From: Bog-366 sp963722555
Lineage (GTDB): Bacteria > Acidobacteriota > Terriglobia > UBA7540
Length of the DNA stretch: 64,000 nucleotides
Direction of reading: 5' to 3'
Assembly: GCA_963722555.1 (NCBI GenBank)
Contig: CAVRNQ010000007.1
Coordinates: 372,001 to 436,000 of the forward strand
Below, piece by piece: positions 44,383 through 52,462 of the stretch. Numbering within the stretch: the stretch's first letter is position 1; each line of letters opens with the position of its first letter. The translations under genes and the position numbers were made by a program. The notes below the pieces were generated by a model that was not told where the DNA came from, did not search any database, and saw only the letters and a program-made list of their open reading frames with translations.

Positions 44383-44510
44383 AACTTTTCGCCTCCTCCT
44401 GAAGCGGCACAATTGTACCGCAAAGGCCGCTTTTTGCATCTGGGTTCATCACTTGTGTTGGCAGCGCTGCGCGGTAGTGCAAAGAAAGATGAAACGGTAA
44501 GGAAGTATGC

Positions 44511-44703
44511 AACGGCAGATCCGGCCCGCGCCGCGACTTGGCGTGCAGCAAGCAGCGCCCCGTTGTTCACCGATTTCAGCCGCCCCTCCGCGTCCCACTG
44601 GTAAGTGTATGTGCCGTCGCCCGTCAAGTTCCCCGCCGCGTCGTAACTGTAGCCGGAGGTAGTGATCCAGTTGGTGCTGGCGCTGATTGTCCTCCGAACA
44701 CAG
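44511..44703 (-). pseudogene. RHS-repeat protein remnant
   Basis: On the reverse strand the sequence reads ISASTNWITTSGYSYDAAGN, then LTGDGTYTYQWDAEGRLKSV, two typical YD/RHS repeat units, followed by unrelated sequence and stops. There is no start and no core domain. It is a relic of an RHS polymorphic-toxin-like gene stranded between fucI and greA. Confidence 0.7.
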
Positions 44704-44859
44704 AGAGACGGCTAACTTCTGCTAACCCGTGTCGCCACTTTTTTGCCAAATCGTGGCGCAATCTGGCCATTCGCCTGTTGGCCTGTCAAGTATGTGCAAG
44801 GATATGAAAGGGTTACTTGACAGGTGGCAAGACGGCGCATCGGTACGACCCTTCCGTCG

Positions 44860-44889
44860 TTGCGCTATTACGCCCGTTTCACCTATAAT
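44860..44889 (+). promoter_or_regulatory. Promoter of greA
   Basis: TTGCGC (44860-44865), 18-base spacer, perfect TATAAT (44884-44889), 34 bases before the greA start. Confidence 0.55.
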
Positions 44890-44922
44890 GCTCGAAGGTT
44901 CTGAAGAGACAGGATCTGCGCT

Positions 44923-45393
44923 ATGCCCCCTTCCATCGTCCAGAAGCTTGAAGAAGAAATCCTCACGCTGGAGCACGAACTCAATCACGAGCTTCCCAAG
45001 GAACTGAGGCGAGCTCGGGCAATGGGCGACCTGAGCGAAAATGCCGAATACATCATGGCAAAACAGCGCCAGGAGATTGTTGGCGCCCGCCTGGCGCAGC
45101 TCAAGAAGCGGCTGGCGGACCTTTCCATGGTCAACCTGAACAATATTCCCAAGGACCGCATCGCCTTTGGCTCCAAAGTGGTTCTTTACGACGTTGACCG
45201 CGACGTGGAGATCGAATACCGGTTGGTGACCAGCGAGGAGGCCGATGTCAGCAAGGGGCTGATCTCGACGACCTCCCCTATTGGCCGCGGCCTGATGGGT
45301 AAGAAAGCGGGTGACCCGGTCAAGGTGGCTACACCCAATGGCTCTCGCGAGTTCGAAGTCCGCACCGTTCAGACTATCTACGAGCAGGTTTAG
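44923..45393 (+). CDS. greA: Transcription elongation factor GreA
   Basis: 156 residues, standard length. N-terminal coiled coil with LRRARAMGDLSENAEY, whose acidic tip (DLSENAEY) enters the RNA polymerase secondary channel and stimulates cleavage of backtracked RNA. The C-terminal FKBP-like domain includes IAFGSKVVLYDVD, ISTTSPIGRGLMGKKAGD and YEQV at the end. It is preceded by its own promoter and followed after 50 bases by a CDP-alcohol phosphotransferase gene. Confidence 0.96.
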   Translation: MPPSIVQKLEEEILTLEHELNHELPKELRRARAMGDLSENAEYIMAKQRQEIVGARLAQLKKRLADLSMVNLNNIPKDRIAFGSKVVLYDVDRDVEIEYRLVTSEEADVSKGLISTTSPIGRGLMGKKAGDPVKVATPNGSREFEVRTVQTIYEQV

Positions 45394-45444
45394 GACTTCC
45401 CGGCAGGCTTGCTGCGGCCGGCGTCGGCCGTGGGGCGGCTTTTC

Positions 45445-46047
45445 ATGGTGACGCGAAAGATCGGTGACACACTTCGGCACGTTCTCGATGCCATTGTCCG
45501 CGCTTTTGCGGCCACGGGCATCAATCCTAACTTCCTCACCTTCATCGGCTTTATCATCAACTGCCTGGCTGCGTACCTATTCGCTTACGGCTACTTCCGC
45601 TGGGCCGGCGCCACCATTTTCCTGGCTGGCATCTTCGACATGACTGACGGCCGCGTGGCGCGCCTCGCCAACCGCGTAACTCCCTTCGGCGGGTTCTACG
45701 ACTCGGTTATGGACCGCTACTCCGACCTTAGTCTTCTGATCGGGCTGTTGATCTACTACGGTCGCATCAATCGCTACTTTTACGTCTCGCTGGTCGCCGT
45801 CGGCATGATCGGCTCCGTCATGGTCAGTTACACCCGCGCCCGTGCCGAGAACCTCATTCCCACCTGCAAAGTGGGTTTCCTGGAACGCCCGGAGCGCGTG
45901 GTGCTGATCATCATCGGGGCGCTCTTTGATCGCATGGCCCCGGTGCTCTGGCTGATCGCGGTGCTCTCCAACGTCACGGTCATCCATCGCATCCTTTTCA
46001 CGCGCCAGGAAGCGCGCAAACTGGCCGCTTCACAGTCCACACCTTAG
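45445..46047 (+). CDS. CDP-alcohol phosphatidyltransferase family protein
   Basis: 200 residues from ATG 45445. The signature D-G-x2-A-R-x8-G-x3-D-x3-D is intact (TDGRVARLANRVTPFGGFYD, then VMDR). Six hydrophobic helices surround it. Members join a CDP-diacylglycerol to an alcohol such as inositol-phosphate or glycerol-phosphate in the membrane. INPNFLTFIGFIIN and SYTRARAENL are closest to the phosphatidylinositol-phosphate synthase-like group, but the acceptor cannot be fixed by eye. Probably co-transcribed with greA. Confidence 0.88.
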   Translation: MVTRKIGDTLRHVLDAIVRAFAATGINPNFLTFIGFIINCLAAYLFAYGYFRWAGATIFLAGIFDMTDGRVARLANRVTPFGGFYDSVMDRYSDLSLLIGLLIYYGRINRYFYVSLVAVGMIGSVMVSYTRARAENLIPTCKVGFLERPERVVLIIIGALFDRMAPVLWLIAVLSNVTVIHRILFTRQEARKLAASQSTP

Positions 46048-46196
46048 TTGATTACTCCCCCATGGCGCTTGCGCCGAAACATCGTAAGAGATTTGCGGTT
46101 GTCACTCCGTCACCCACGCCGGGGCCGCCCGGGAGGGCAGGCCCCTGCCTCCAACGGGGCGCCGGGGTACCCTGACGCGATGCTGTCAGGCGTTGT

Positions 46197-46853
46197 TCAA
46201 GCCGTCTCTGCGGTCGTGATCTCGGATGGGATCGCTTGGGCGGCGGGCTGGCGGCGTCGCGAGGCCAGCCAAAAGCCCACGCGCAGGGCGAAAAGCAACC
46301 CCACCAGCGCACCGTAAATCAGCGGCTTGCGCACGTCCGACTTCACCAGCCAATAGTAATGCACGACGCCGGCGGTGGCCGTCACATAGATGAGCCGGTG
46401 CAGCATCCGCCAGCGCTTCCCACCCAGGCGGCGGATCCAGCCCACCGTGGAGGTCAAAGCCAGGGGAAGCATCAGTGCGAAACCCGTGAAGCCCACCGTG
46501 ATGAACGGCCGCTTGCGCACGTCGTGCAGCATGTCCGCCCAGTCAAAGAATTTGTCGATGCCGATCCACATGCTGAAGTGCAGCAATCCGTAGAAAAACG
46601 CAAACAGCCCGAGCATGCGCCGGAAGCGAATCAGCTCCGGCAGCCGGAGGAGCTTGCGCGACGGGGTCACCGCCAGGGTGATCACGGTGAAGATCAGCGT
46701 CCAGTCCCCCGTCTGGTGGGTGATGTACTCGATGGGATTGGCGGTGAGATGGTGGTGAAACGCCCGCCAGGCCAGCTCACCCAGCGGGCCCAGGCACAAC
46801 ACAAACACCGGTAGCTTGATCCACGTGCTGCCCAGAAGTTTTTTCAAGCACAC
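46197..46853 (-). CDS. msrQ: Heme-binding membrane subunit MsrQ
   Basis: About 218 residues from GTG 46853; the open frame extends to 46982 but that part lies inside a hairpin repeat and reads as repeat-derived peptide. Six membrane helices with heme-ligand histidines (LLHFSMWIGIDKFF, MLHRLIYVTATAGVVHYYW), NPIEYITHQTGDW and RRMLGLFAFFYG. MsrQ passes quinone-derived electrons to the periplasmic MsrP, which repairs oxidised methionines. The gap to msrP is about 240 bases because repeat copy C sits between them. Confidence 0.92.
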   Translation of the reverse strand: MCLKKLLGSTWIKLPVFVLCLGPLGELAWRAFHHHLTANPIEYITHQTGDWTLIFTVITLAVTPSRKLLRLPELIRFRRMLGLFAFFYGLLHFSMWIGIDKFFDWADMLHDVRKRPFITVGFTGFALMLPLALTSTVGWIRRLGGKRWRMLHRLIYVTATAGVVHYYWLVKSDVRKPLIYGALVGLLFALRVGFWLASRRRQPAAQAIPSEITTAETA

Positions 46854-46894
46854 ACTCCGATGCAGAGCCTGCTGAGGAACGTGTGGGGGCTGCT

Positions 46895-47069
46895 GGAAGG
46901 GCGGGGCTTCAGAGGCTGCGGGAAAACGCTCCGATGCTGTCATCCTGAGCGAAGCGAAGGACCCCTGTATTTGAATTTTCAAGCAAATACAGAGGTCCTT
47001 CGTCGGCTTCGCCTCCTCAGGATGACAGTGCGAGGGGTTTTTCCGCAGCCTGTAAAGCCCCGCCCTTCC
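46895..47069. repeat. Dispersed hairpin repeat, copy C, between msrP and msrQ
   Basis: Here the outer arms extend to GGAAGGGCGGGGCTT / AAGCCCCGCCCTTCC, beyond the common AGGCTGCGG core. Left arm GAGCGAAGCGAAGGA, right arm of the GAGGAGGCGAAGCCGACGAA kind. It lies inside an otherwise two-gene operon. Confidence 0.85.
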
Positions 47070-47092
47070 GATCCCGTGGTGAGAAATTCGGG

Positions 47093-48052
47093 CTAGAAGT
47101 TCTTCCGCAGATCCATGCCCGAGTAAAGCGACGCAACCTGGTCATAACCGTTGAACATCAGCGTGGAGCGCCGGAAAAATTCGCCCAAGCGGCGCTCCTT
47201 GGCCTGGCTCCAGCGGGGGTGGTCAACGGTCGGGTTGACGTTGGAATAGAACCCGTACTCACTGGAATTGGCGAGGTTCCAGGTGGTGGGCGGCTGCTTG
47301 TCCACCAGCTCGATCTTTACCAATGACTTGATACTCTTGAACCCGTACTTCCACGGCAGCACCATGCGCACCGGGGCGCCATCCTGGTTGGGCAGCGTTT
47401 GCCCGTACATACCGAAGCAGAGCAGCGCCAGCGGGTGCATGGCCTCGTCCAGCCGCAGGCCCTCCACGTAAGGGAAGGGAATGCCCCCGTAACGCGCCTC
47501 GGGCATTTGCCCCTGGTCGTAGAAAGTCTCAAACGCCACGAACTTGGCTTTCGCTTGGGGCGCCACCTCCTTCAGCAGCACGCTCAAGGAGAAGCCGACC
47601 CACGGCACCACAATCGACCAGGCCTCGACGCACCGGTGGCGGTAGATGCGTTCCTCCAGCGGAGCCAGTTGCAGGAGCTCCTCAAGGGAAAAAGTGCGCG
47701 GCTTGTCCACCAGCCCGCTCACTTGTACGCTCCAGGGAGAGGTTCGAAAGTCCTTCGCTTTCCCGGCGGGATCTTCCTTCCCCACCCCAAACTCGTAAAA
47801 GTTGTTGTAGTGGGTGACGTTGTCGTAGGGCGTCACTGCCTCGCTGGTGCTGAACGCGCTCTTCTGCGCCACATTCAGCTTACTTCCGGCCACGACCTTT
47901 TGCGTGGGCCAGGCCAGCTCCTTCAGGGTTCGCCCCGCCAGCGCCCCCGCCGTCACCCCCAGCGCGCCCACCAGGAATTTTCGCCGGTTCACATAGAGCC
48001 ACTGCGGAGTAATCTCCGGCCCACGAATCTCAGCAGCCTTTTTGATCAGCAT
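47093..48052 (-). CDS. msrP: Protein-methionine-sulfoxide reductase catalytic subunit MsrP
   Basis: 319 residues. Tat signal NRRKFLVGALGVTAGALAG after a short lead; then the YedY-like molybdopterin fold: TPYDNVTHYNNFYEFG, YRHRCVEAWSIVVPWVGFSL with the molybdenum-ligand Cys, and YVEGLRLDEAMHPLALLCFG, GAPVRMVLPWKYGFKS. Reduces methionine sulfoxide in exported proteins with electrons from MsrQ, encoded just downstream on the same strand. Confidence 0.95.
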   Translation of the reverse strand: MLIKKAAEIRGPEITPQWLYVNRRKFLVGALGVTAGALAGRTLKELAWPTQKVVAGSKLNVAQKSAFSTSEAVTPYDNVTHYNNFYEFGVGKEDPAGKAKDFRTSPWSVQVSGLVDKPRTFSLEELLQLAPLEERIYRHRCVEAWSIVVPWVGFSLSVLLKEVAPQAKAKFVAFETFYDQGQMPEARYGGIPFPYVEGLRLDEAMHPLALLCFGMYGQTLPNQDGAPVRMVLPWKYGFKSIKSLVKIELVDKQPPTTWNLANSSEYGFYSNVNPTVDHPRWSQAKERRLGEFFRRSTLMFNGYDQVASLYSGMDLRKNF

Positions 48053-48327
48053 GTTTCACCTCTACTGCGCCGGGGCGCGGTCGACTGCTCTCCCTGGCCC
48101 GAAATTGCGCCCGGCCGGCCGCTCTTCACTTTTGGATTCGCCCCTGCCCTAACATTCTATTTGACTCTCAAGGTATTTTCAAAGATGTATTTGGGCAGCA
48201 CTCTTACGCCCGGGGGAACGGAGAGGGCGGGACCTCGGCCCGGGCTTGGTTCAATTCCCGTGCCGGAGCCCATCCCCCGCAACCCGGGGCGCACCCGCCG
48301 GTTCGTCCCCTCCGGATGGGTGGCGGC

Positions 48328-49311
48328 TCAATGCGCCGCAGGCGCGTAATAGCCCTGCCGGGCGGAGATGGTGCACTTGTGGCCGAAGGCTTGGTGGCGG
48401 CCGGTGAGGCGCACCTCGATCCTCCGGTAGGCGCCGTCCTGACGGAAATTGGGGCTCGTGTAGCCGAGGGTGTAGCCCTGCTGGAGCCAGGTGAGGATGG
48501 TCTTCATCGCCGAGGTCACGGAGCTGCCGCGCCGGGTGTCGATCATCTCGCCGCCGGTGGCGTGGCAGATCTTCTCCACATCGTGCAGCGGCGCCTCCGG
48601 GTGCGTCAAGAAGAACCTCTTGGAGTGTTCCAGGTATCCCACCTTGATGCTGTAAATTGGCGTGCCCGAATCCAGGGCGGCTCGCGCCACCTGCCGCACA
48701 TCATGCTCGCCTCTTTCCGAGGGCTCGTTGTCAGAGACGAGGATCGCAGCGTGGCGCCGGTCACCCGCCGTACGCCCGAGGTACAGCGCCGCTTCGTACA
48801 GCGCATCGTTGATGTCAGTGCCGCCCCCGGGGCTGAGGGCCCACAAATCCTCGGCGATGGCCTGCCGGTTCGTGGTCAGTCCCGACACCAACTCGGGCTG
48901 CATGGCGAAGCTGTACAAGGCCACCTCGTCATCCGGCTTGAGCAGCGAAAGCGTATCGAGACCGCCCGCGCGCAGCTCGTCGAGCGCCGCCGCGATACTG
49001 CTGCTGCTGTCCAGGACCAGCGCCACGGCCAGCGGCAACTCCTCGTGGGAGAAGGTGCGGATAGGCTGCTCTGCGCCATCCTCCAGAACACGGAAATCCT
49101 CCGGCTGCAAATTTCCCACGGCGTGCCCGTGTCCATCGCGGACGCTCACCTCCACCAGCACCAGGTTGACGTCCACTTTGATGGTCGGCGCACCGGCGGG
49201 CGGTGATGCCGGCAGGGCGCTCCCCGGCGGCGTTGGGGTTTGAGCTGCCAGGTGCGCACCGCAGGCGACCGCCAGCAGTGCGAGGTTCCCGAGCTTCGCA
49301 GCATGCCTCAT
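48328..49311 (-). CDS. Secreted VWA-domain protein of the acidobacterial type
   Basis: 327 residues from ATG 49311, with a signal peptide (LALLAVACGAHLAAQ). KVDVNLVLVEVSVRDGHG and PEDFRVLEDGAEQPIRTF are the typical lead-in of the acidobacterial VWFA-related family. The VWA domain has the MIDAS motif LVLDSSSS, then GGGTDINDALYEA and ILVSDNEPS. The C-terminus has YTLGYTSPNFRQDGAYRRIE. Metal-dependent adhesion or complex assembly outside the cytoplasm is likely; partners are unknown. This family is much expanded in Acidobacteriota, which supports the organism guess. Confidence 0.88.
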   Translation of the reverse strand: MRHAAKLGNLALLAVACGAHLAAQTPTPPGSALPASPPAGAPTIKVDVNLVLVEVSVRDGHGHAVGNLQPEDFRVLEDGAEQPIRTFSHEELPLAVALVLDSSSSIAAALDELRAGGLDTLSLLKPDDEVALYSFAMQPELVSGLTTNRQAIAEDLWALSPGGGTDINDALYEAALYLGRTAGDRRHAAILVSDNEPSERGEHDVRQVARAALDSGTPIYSIKVGYLEHSKRFFLTHPEAPLHDVEKICHATGGEMIDTRRGSSVTSAMKTILTWLQQGYTLGYTSPNFRQDGAYRRIEVRLTGRHQAFGHKCTISARQGYYAPAAH

Positions 49312-49424
49312 GAACCAACCCCTCGCGCCCTCTGTCCAGATGCACCCGGCCGATGCGGTGTTGTACGGTTGGCCCGCGGTGGGAGTTGCCAGCGGTGTTA
49401 TCATGCGGTCGGGCGAAAGGTGAA

Positions 49425-51035
49425 ATGTGCGATCAATATGACGGGATCATTCTCGGCACTGGCCACAATGCGTTGGTGATGCACGCCTACCTGGCGCGCT
49501 GTGGCTTGCGGGTTCTGACCATCGAGCGGTCCGACACGCTGGATGGTGGCTTGGCCACGGTGGAGAATCCCCGCTTCCCGGGCTTCTGGCACAACACCCA
49601 TTCTCTCTTCCACCGGGCGCTCACAACCCTGCCCTGGTATCACGACCTGGAGCTCGCAAGGCACGGCGCCGACTATCTCGAGCCGGAGCTAAATGTGGCC
49701 TTGATTCTGCCCGACGGGCGCGCGCTGGAATGGTGGACGACGCTCGACAAGACGATCGCCTCCTTCGCGGAGTTTTCAAAGAAAGATGCGGCAGCCTTAG
49801 AGCGCTGGGCAGAACAGTTCCGGCCCATCGTGCAGAGGATCCTGCTGCCCGAAGCGCAATCGCCACCGCTCCCTGCTGAGCGCCGGAAAGAGCTGCTCAG
49901 CCGCTCTCCCCTGGGGCGAAAACTCCTGAGCGTCGCGGCGCTCTCGCCTCTGGAGTTTGTCGAGCAGGAATTTCGAAACGATGTGGTCCGCGCGGGGCTG
50001 CTCTTCTTCAATGGGCTGCGAGAAGTCGACCTGCGGCTCAAAGGCTTCGGCCACAGTATTCCGGCGCTGCTTTCGGGACAGCACATGGCCCAGATGTGCC
50101 GCGGCGGCTCAGCGAAGCTGGCCCAGGCCTTGGCGGCGGACATCCGCGAGCACGGCGGCGAGATCGCCCGGCGGGCCGAGCCCAAGTCCATTCTGGTTCG
50201 GCATGGGAAAGCTGTGGGCGTGGAACTCAAGAGCGGCGAGAGGGTCATGGCCCTGGCATTTGTGGCCTCAGGACTCAATCCCCAGCAGACCTTTCTCCGA
50301 CTGATGGACGCCGATGCCGTCCCGCTCCTGCTCCGCAAGCAAGCGGCGGGATTTCAATTCAACTTGCTGGCGCCCCTTTTCGCTTTGAACCTGGCTCTCA
50401 AGGAGCCGCCGCGTTACCAAGCCGCCCAACACCGGCCGGAGTTGAACCAAGCTTTCATGGTCATCCTGGGGCTCGAAAAGTTTATGCAGTTTCCGGAGAT
50501 CGTGGCGGCGCACGAAGCGGGCCGGATTCCGCCCACCGTGATGTGGGGCGCTTGTCCGACGCTGTTTGACCCCAGCCAAGCGCCCCCCGGCAAGCATACC
50601 GCCTTCATGTGGGAGAAGCTGCCTTACGCGTTGCACGGCTCGGCCGGGAACTGGGACACCCAGAAGGACCACCATGGAAAGATTATGCTTCGCCTCTGGT
50701 CGCGATTCGCTCCGAACCTGCGGGACCAGACCGTTATCGATTCCTTTGTGCGCTCCCCGCTTGACACGGAACGAACCTTGCCCAATATGCAGGGAGGCGA
50801 TTTGCTGGTGGGCTCATTTGCCAACAACCAGGTGGGATACAACCGCCCCTTCGCGGGAGCGGGCCATTACCGCACACCGATCGGCGGCCTCTATTTGTGC
50901 GGCGGCTCGACGCACCCGGGCGGCAACATCACGGGATTGTGCGGATACAATGCGGCCCGGACCGTCGCGACGGACCTGAACTTGCCCCTGTGGTGGAATC
51001 CCCCCGATATCGAGAGCCTGTGGGAAGCTCTGTAG
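49425..51035 (+). CDS. FAD-dependent oxidoreductase, phytoene desaturase-like
   Basis: 536 residues from ATG 49425; the earlier frame overlaps the divergent VWA gene. N-terminal dinucleotide fold DGIILGTGHNALVMHAYLAR and VLTIERSDTLDGGLAT, typical of CrtI-like amine oxidases and putative NAD(P)/FAD dehydrogenases. Mid-protein MCRGGSAKLAQALAADIREH with GGEI, and C-terminal GLYLCGGSTHPGGNITGLCG that closes over FAD. No carotenoid genes are near, so the substrate is open. The gene stands alone. Confidence 0.85.
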   Translation: MCDQYDGIILGTGHNALVMHAYLARCGLRVLTIERSDTLDGGLATVENPRFPGFWHNTHSLFHRALTTLPWYHDLELARHGADYLEPELNVALILPDGRALEWWTTLDKTIASFAEFSKKDAAALERWAEQFRPIVQRILLPEAQSPPLPAERRKELLSRSPLGRKLLSVAALSPLEFVEQEFRNDVVRAGLLFFNGLREVDLRLKGFGHSIPALLSGQHMAQMCRGGSAKLAQALAADIREHGGEIARRAEPKSILVRHGKAVGVELKSGERVMALAFVASGLNPQQTFLRLMDADAVPLLLRKQAAGFQFNLLAPLFALNLALKEPPRYQAAQHRPELNQAFMVILGLEKFMQFPEIVAAHEAGRIPPTVMWGACPTLFDPSQAPPGKHTAFMWEKLPYALHGSAGNWDTQKDHHGKIMLRLWSRFAPNLRDQTVIDSFVRSPLDTERTLPNMQGGDLLVGSFANNQVGYNRPFAGAGHYRTPIGGLYLCGGSTHPGGNITGLCGYNAARTVATDLNLPLWWNPPDIESLWEAL

Positions 51036-51208
51036 GGGCGTGCCCGCCATATCCGGCCACAGCCCCGGGGTCAGCGATTGCCTTCAATCCGCGCCTCGCC
51101 CGGGATTTTTCGTAGGGGGCGCGGGCTCGTGATTTGATCCAGGTTGCGACAGCGCGTGGGCTGCGCTTGCAGCGAGCCGGCTGCCAAGCTCGCCGCGCTT
51201 CCACCTCA

Positions 51209-52327
51209 TCAAGCGACGCGCAAAGCTTCCACACCGCTCTCATCGAGATCGATTCCCAGGCCCGGGGCGTCGGGGATGGCCAGGTACCCATCCTGCGCCC
51301 GGAGTCTCTGCCGGGTAATTCTCTCGCGCAGGTTCGTGCCCTCTTCCGCCACAAACTCCACAATCAGCGCGTTGGGGATCGAGTTGAGGAAGTGCAACGC
51401 GGCGGTCACGTTGATATAGGTCGTGAAGCCGTGATTGGCTACCACCAGGCCCCGATCATAGGCGAGGCTCGCGATCTTCATGGCCTCCGTGAAGCCCCCG
51501 ACACGGGTCAAGTCGATCTGCACGACGTCGATCTTCCCCCGGTCCATCAGGTCGAGGAACGAGAGCCGGTTGCTCTCCTCTTCGCCGGCGGCGATGCGCA
51601 CCGAGGTTGCCTCCGCAAGTTTCCGATAGCCCTCGTAGTCATCCGGGCGGAGTGGTTCTTCCAGCCAGAAGATGTTGGACTCCTCGAAGGCGCGGGCCCG
51701 CTGCAGCGCCGTCTTCGCGTCCCACACCAACCCGGCGTCGATCAGCAGATCGGCGTCATCGCCCAGTCCCTTGCGCCCTTGCCGCACGAGTTCGACGTCC
51801 GTCTTCGCATCGCGGCCCATGGGGTCCCAGCCGAACTTCACGGCTTGGAAACCCTGATCGCGAAAGCGCCGGGCCAGGTCGCGAGTGGCGGCCGGCGTCG
51901 GGCCAAACAGGGAACTGGCATAGCAGCGCAGCTTGTTGTGGAAGCCCCCGCCCAGCAGTTTCCAGACCGGCAATCCCAGGGCTTTCCCTTTGATGTCCCA
52001 TAGCGCCAGGTCGATCCCACTCATGGCGTGGATGCCGATGCCGCGCCGGCCGGCGTAAATGTTGGCGCGATACATCTTGTGCCACAGGAACTCCGTCTGG
52101 AAGGGATCTTCGCCGATCAGCACGTGTTTCAAGCCCGTCGTGGTGGTGTGCGAGAACGGGCCCTCAATCACGCCTTTCACGGCCAGCGGGGAGGAATCCA
52201 CTTCGCCAATTCCCGTGATGCCGGCGTCGGTCGTGACTCGGACGATCAGCGCGTCCTGGCCGCTGTCGCACTGCTCCTTCACTTCCGGCTGGCGGAGATA
52301 CAGGGTTTCAACGTTCGTAATCTTCAT
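51209..52327 (-). CDS. Mandelate racemase/muconate lactonizing enzyme family dehydratase
   Basis: 372 residues from ATG 52327; longer antisense extension is rejected. Enolase-superfamily layout: capping domain with YLRQPEVKEQCDSGQDALIV, then the barrel with AVKFGWDPMG (catalytic Lys), LLIDAGLVWD, FWLEEPLRPDD and RIAAGEEES carrying the three metal ligands, and VVANHGFTTYI with the catalytic His. Such enzymes dehydrate acid sugars. The KFG and NHG motifs place it in the mandelate-racemase subgroup; the exact sugar acid is not evident and no sugar-acid operon surrounds it. Confidence 0.88.
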   Translation of the reverse strand: MKITNVETLYLRQPEVKEQCDSGQDALIVRVTTDAGITGIGEVDSSPLAVKGVIEGPFSHTTTTGLKHVLIGEDPFQTEFLWHKMYRANIYAGRRGIGIHAMSGIDLALWDIKGKALGLPVWKLLGGGFHNKLRCYASSLFGPTPAATRDLARRFRDQGFQAVKFGWDPMGRDAKTDVELVRQGRKGLGDDADLLIDAGLVWDAKTALQRARAFEESNIFWLEEPLRPDDYEGYRKLAEATSVRIAAGEEESNRLSFLDLMDRGKIDVVQIDLTRVGGFTEAMKIASLAYDRGLVVANHGFTTYINVTAALHFLNSIPNALIVEFVAEEGTNLRERITRQRLRAQDGYLAIPDAPGLGIDLDESGVEALRVA

Positions 52328-52462
52328 GACGGGCTCCTGGGTGGCCTGGGTTTCTGGGAGCACCAATTCTAGCACGCGTGCGGGGAGGGTCGGATTCACA
52401 ATTCTGTAATCAAGCCGTGTTATGATGCGCCGGGCTCGAAATCCATCTCGGAGGGCGGAGCC

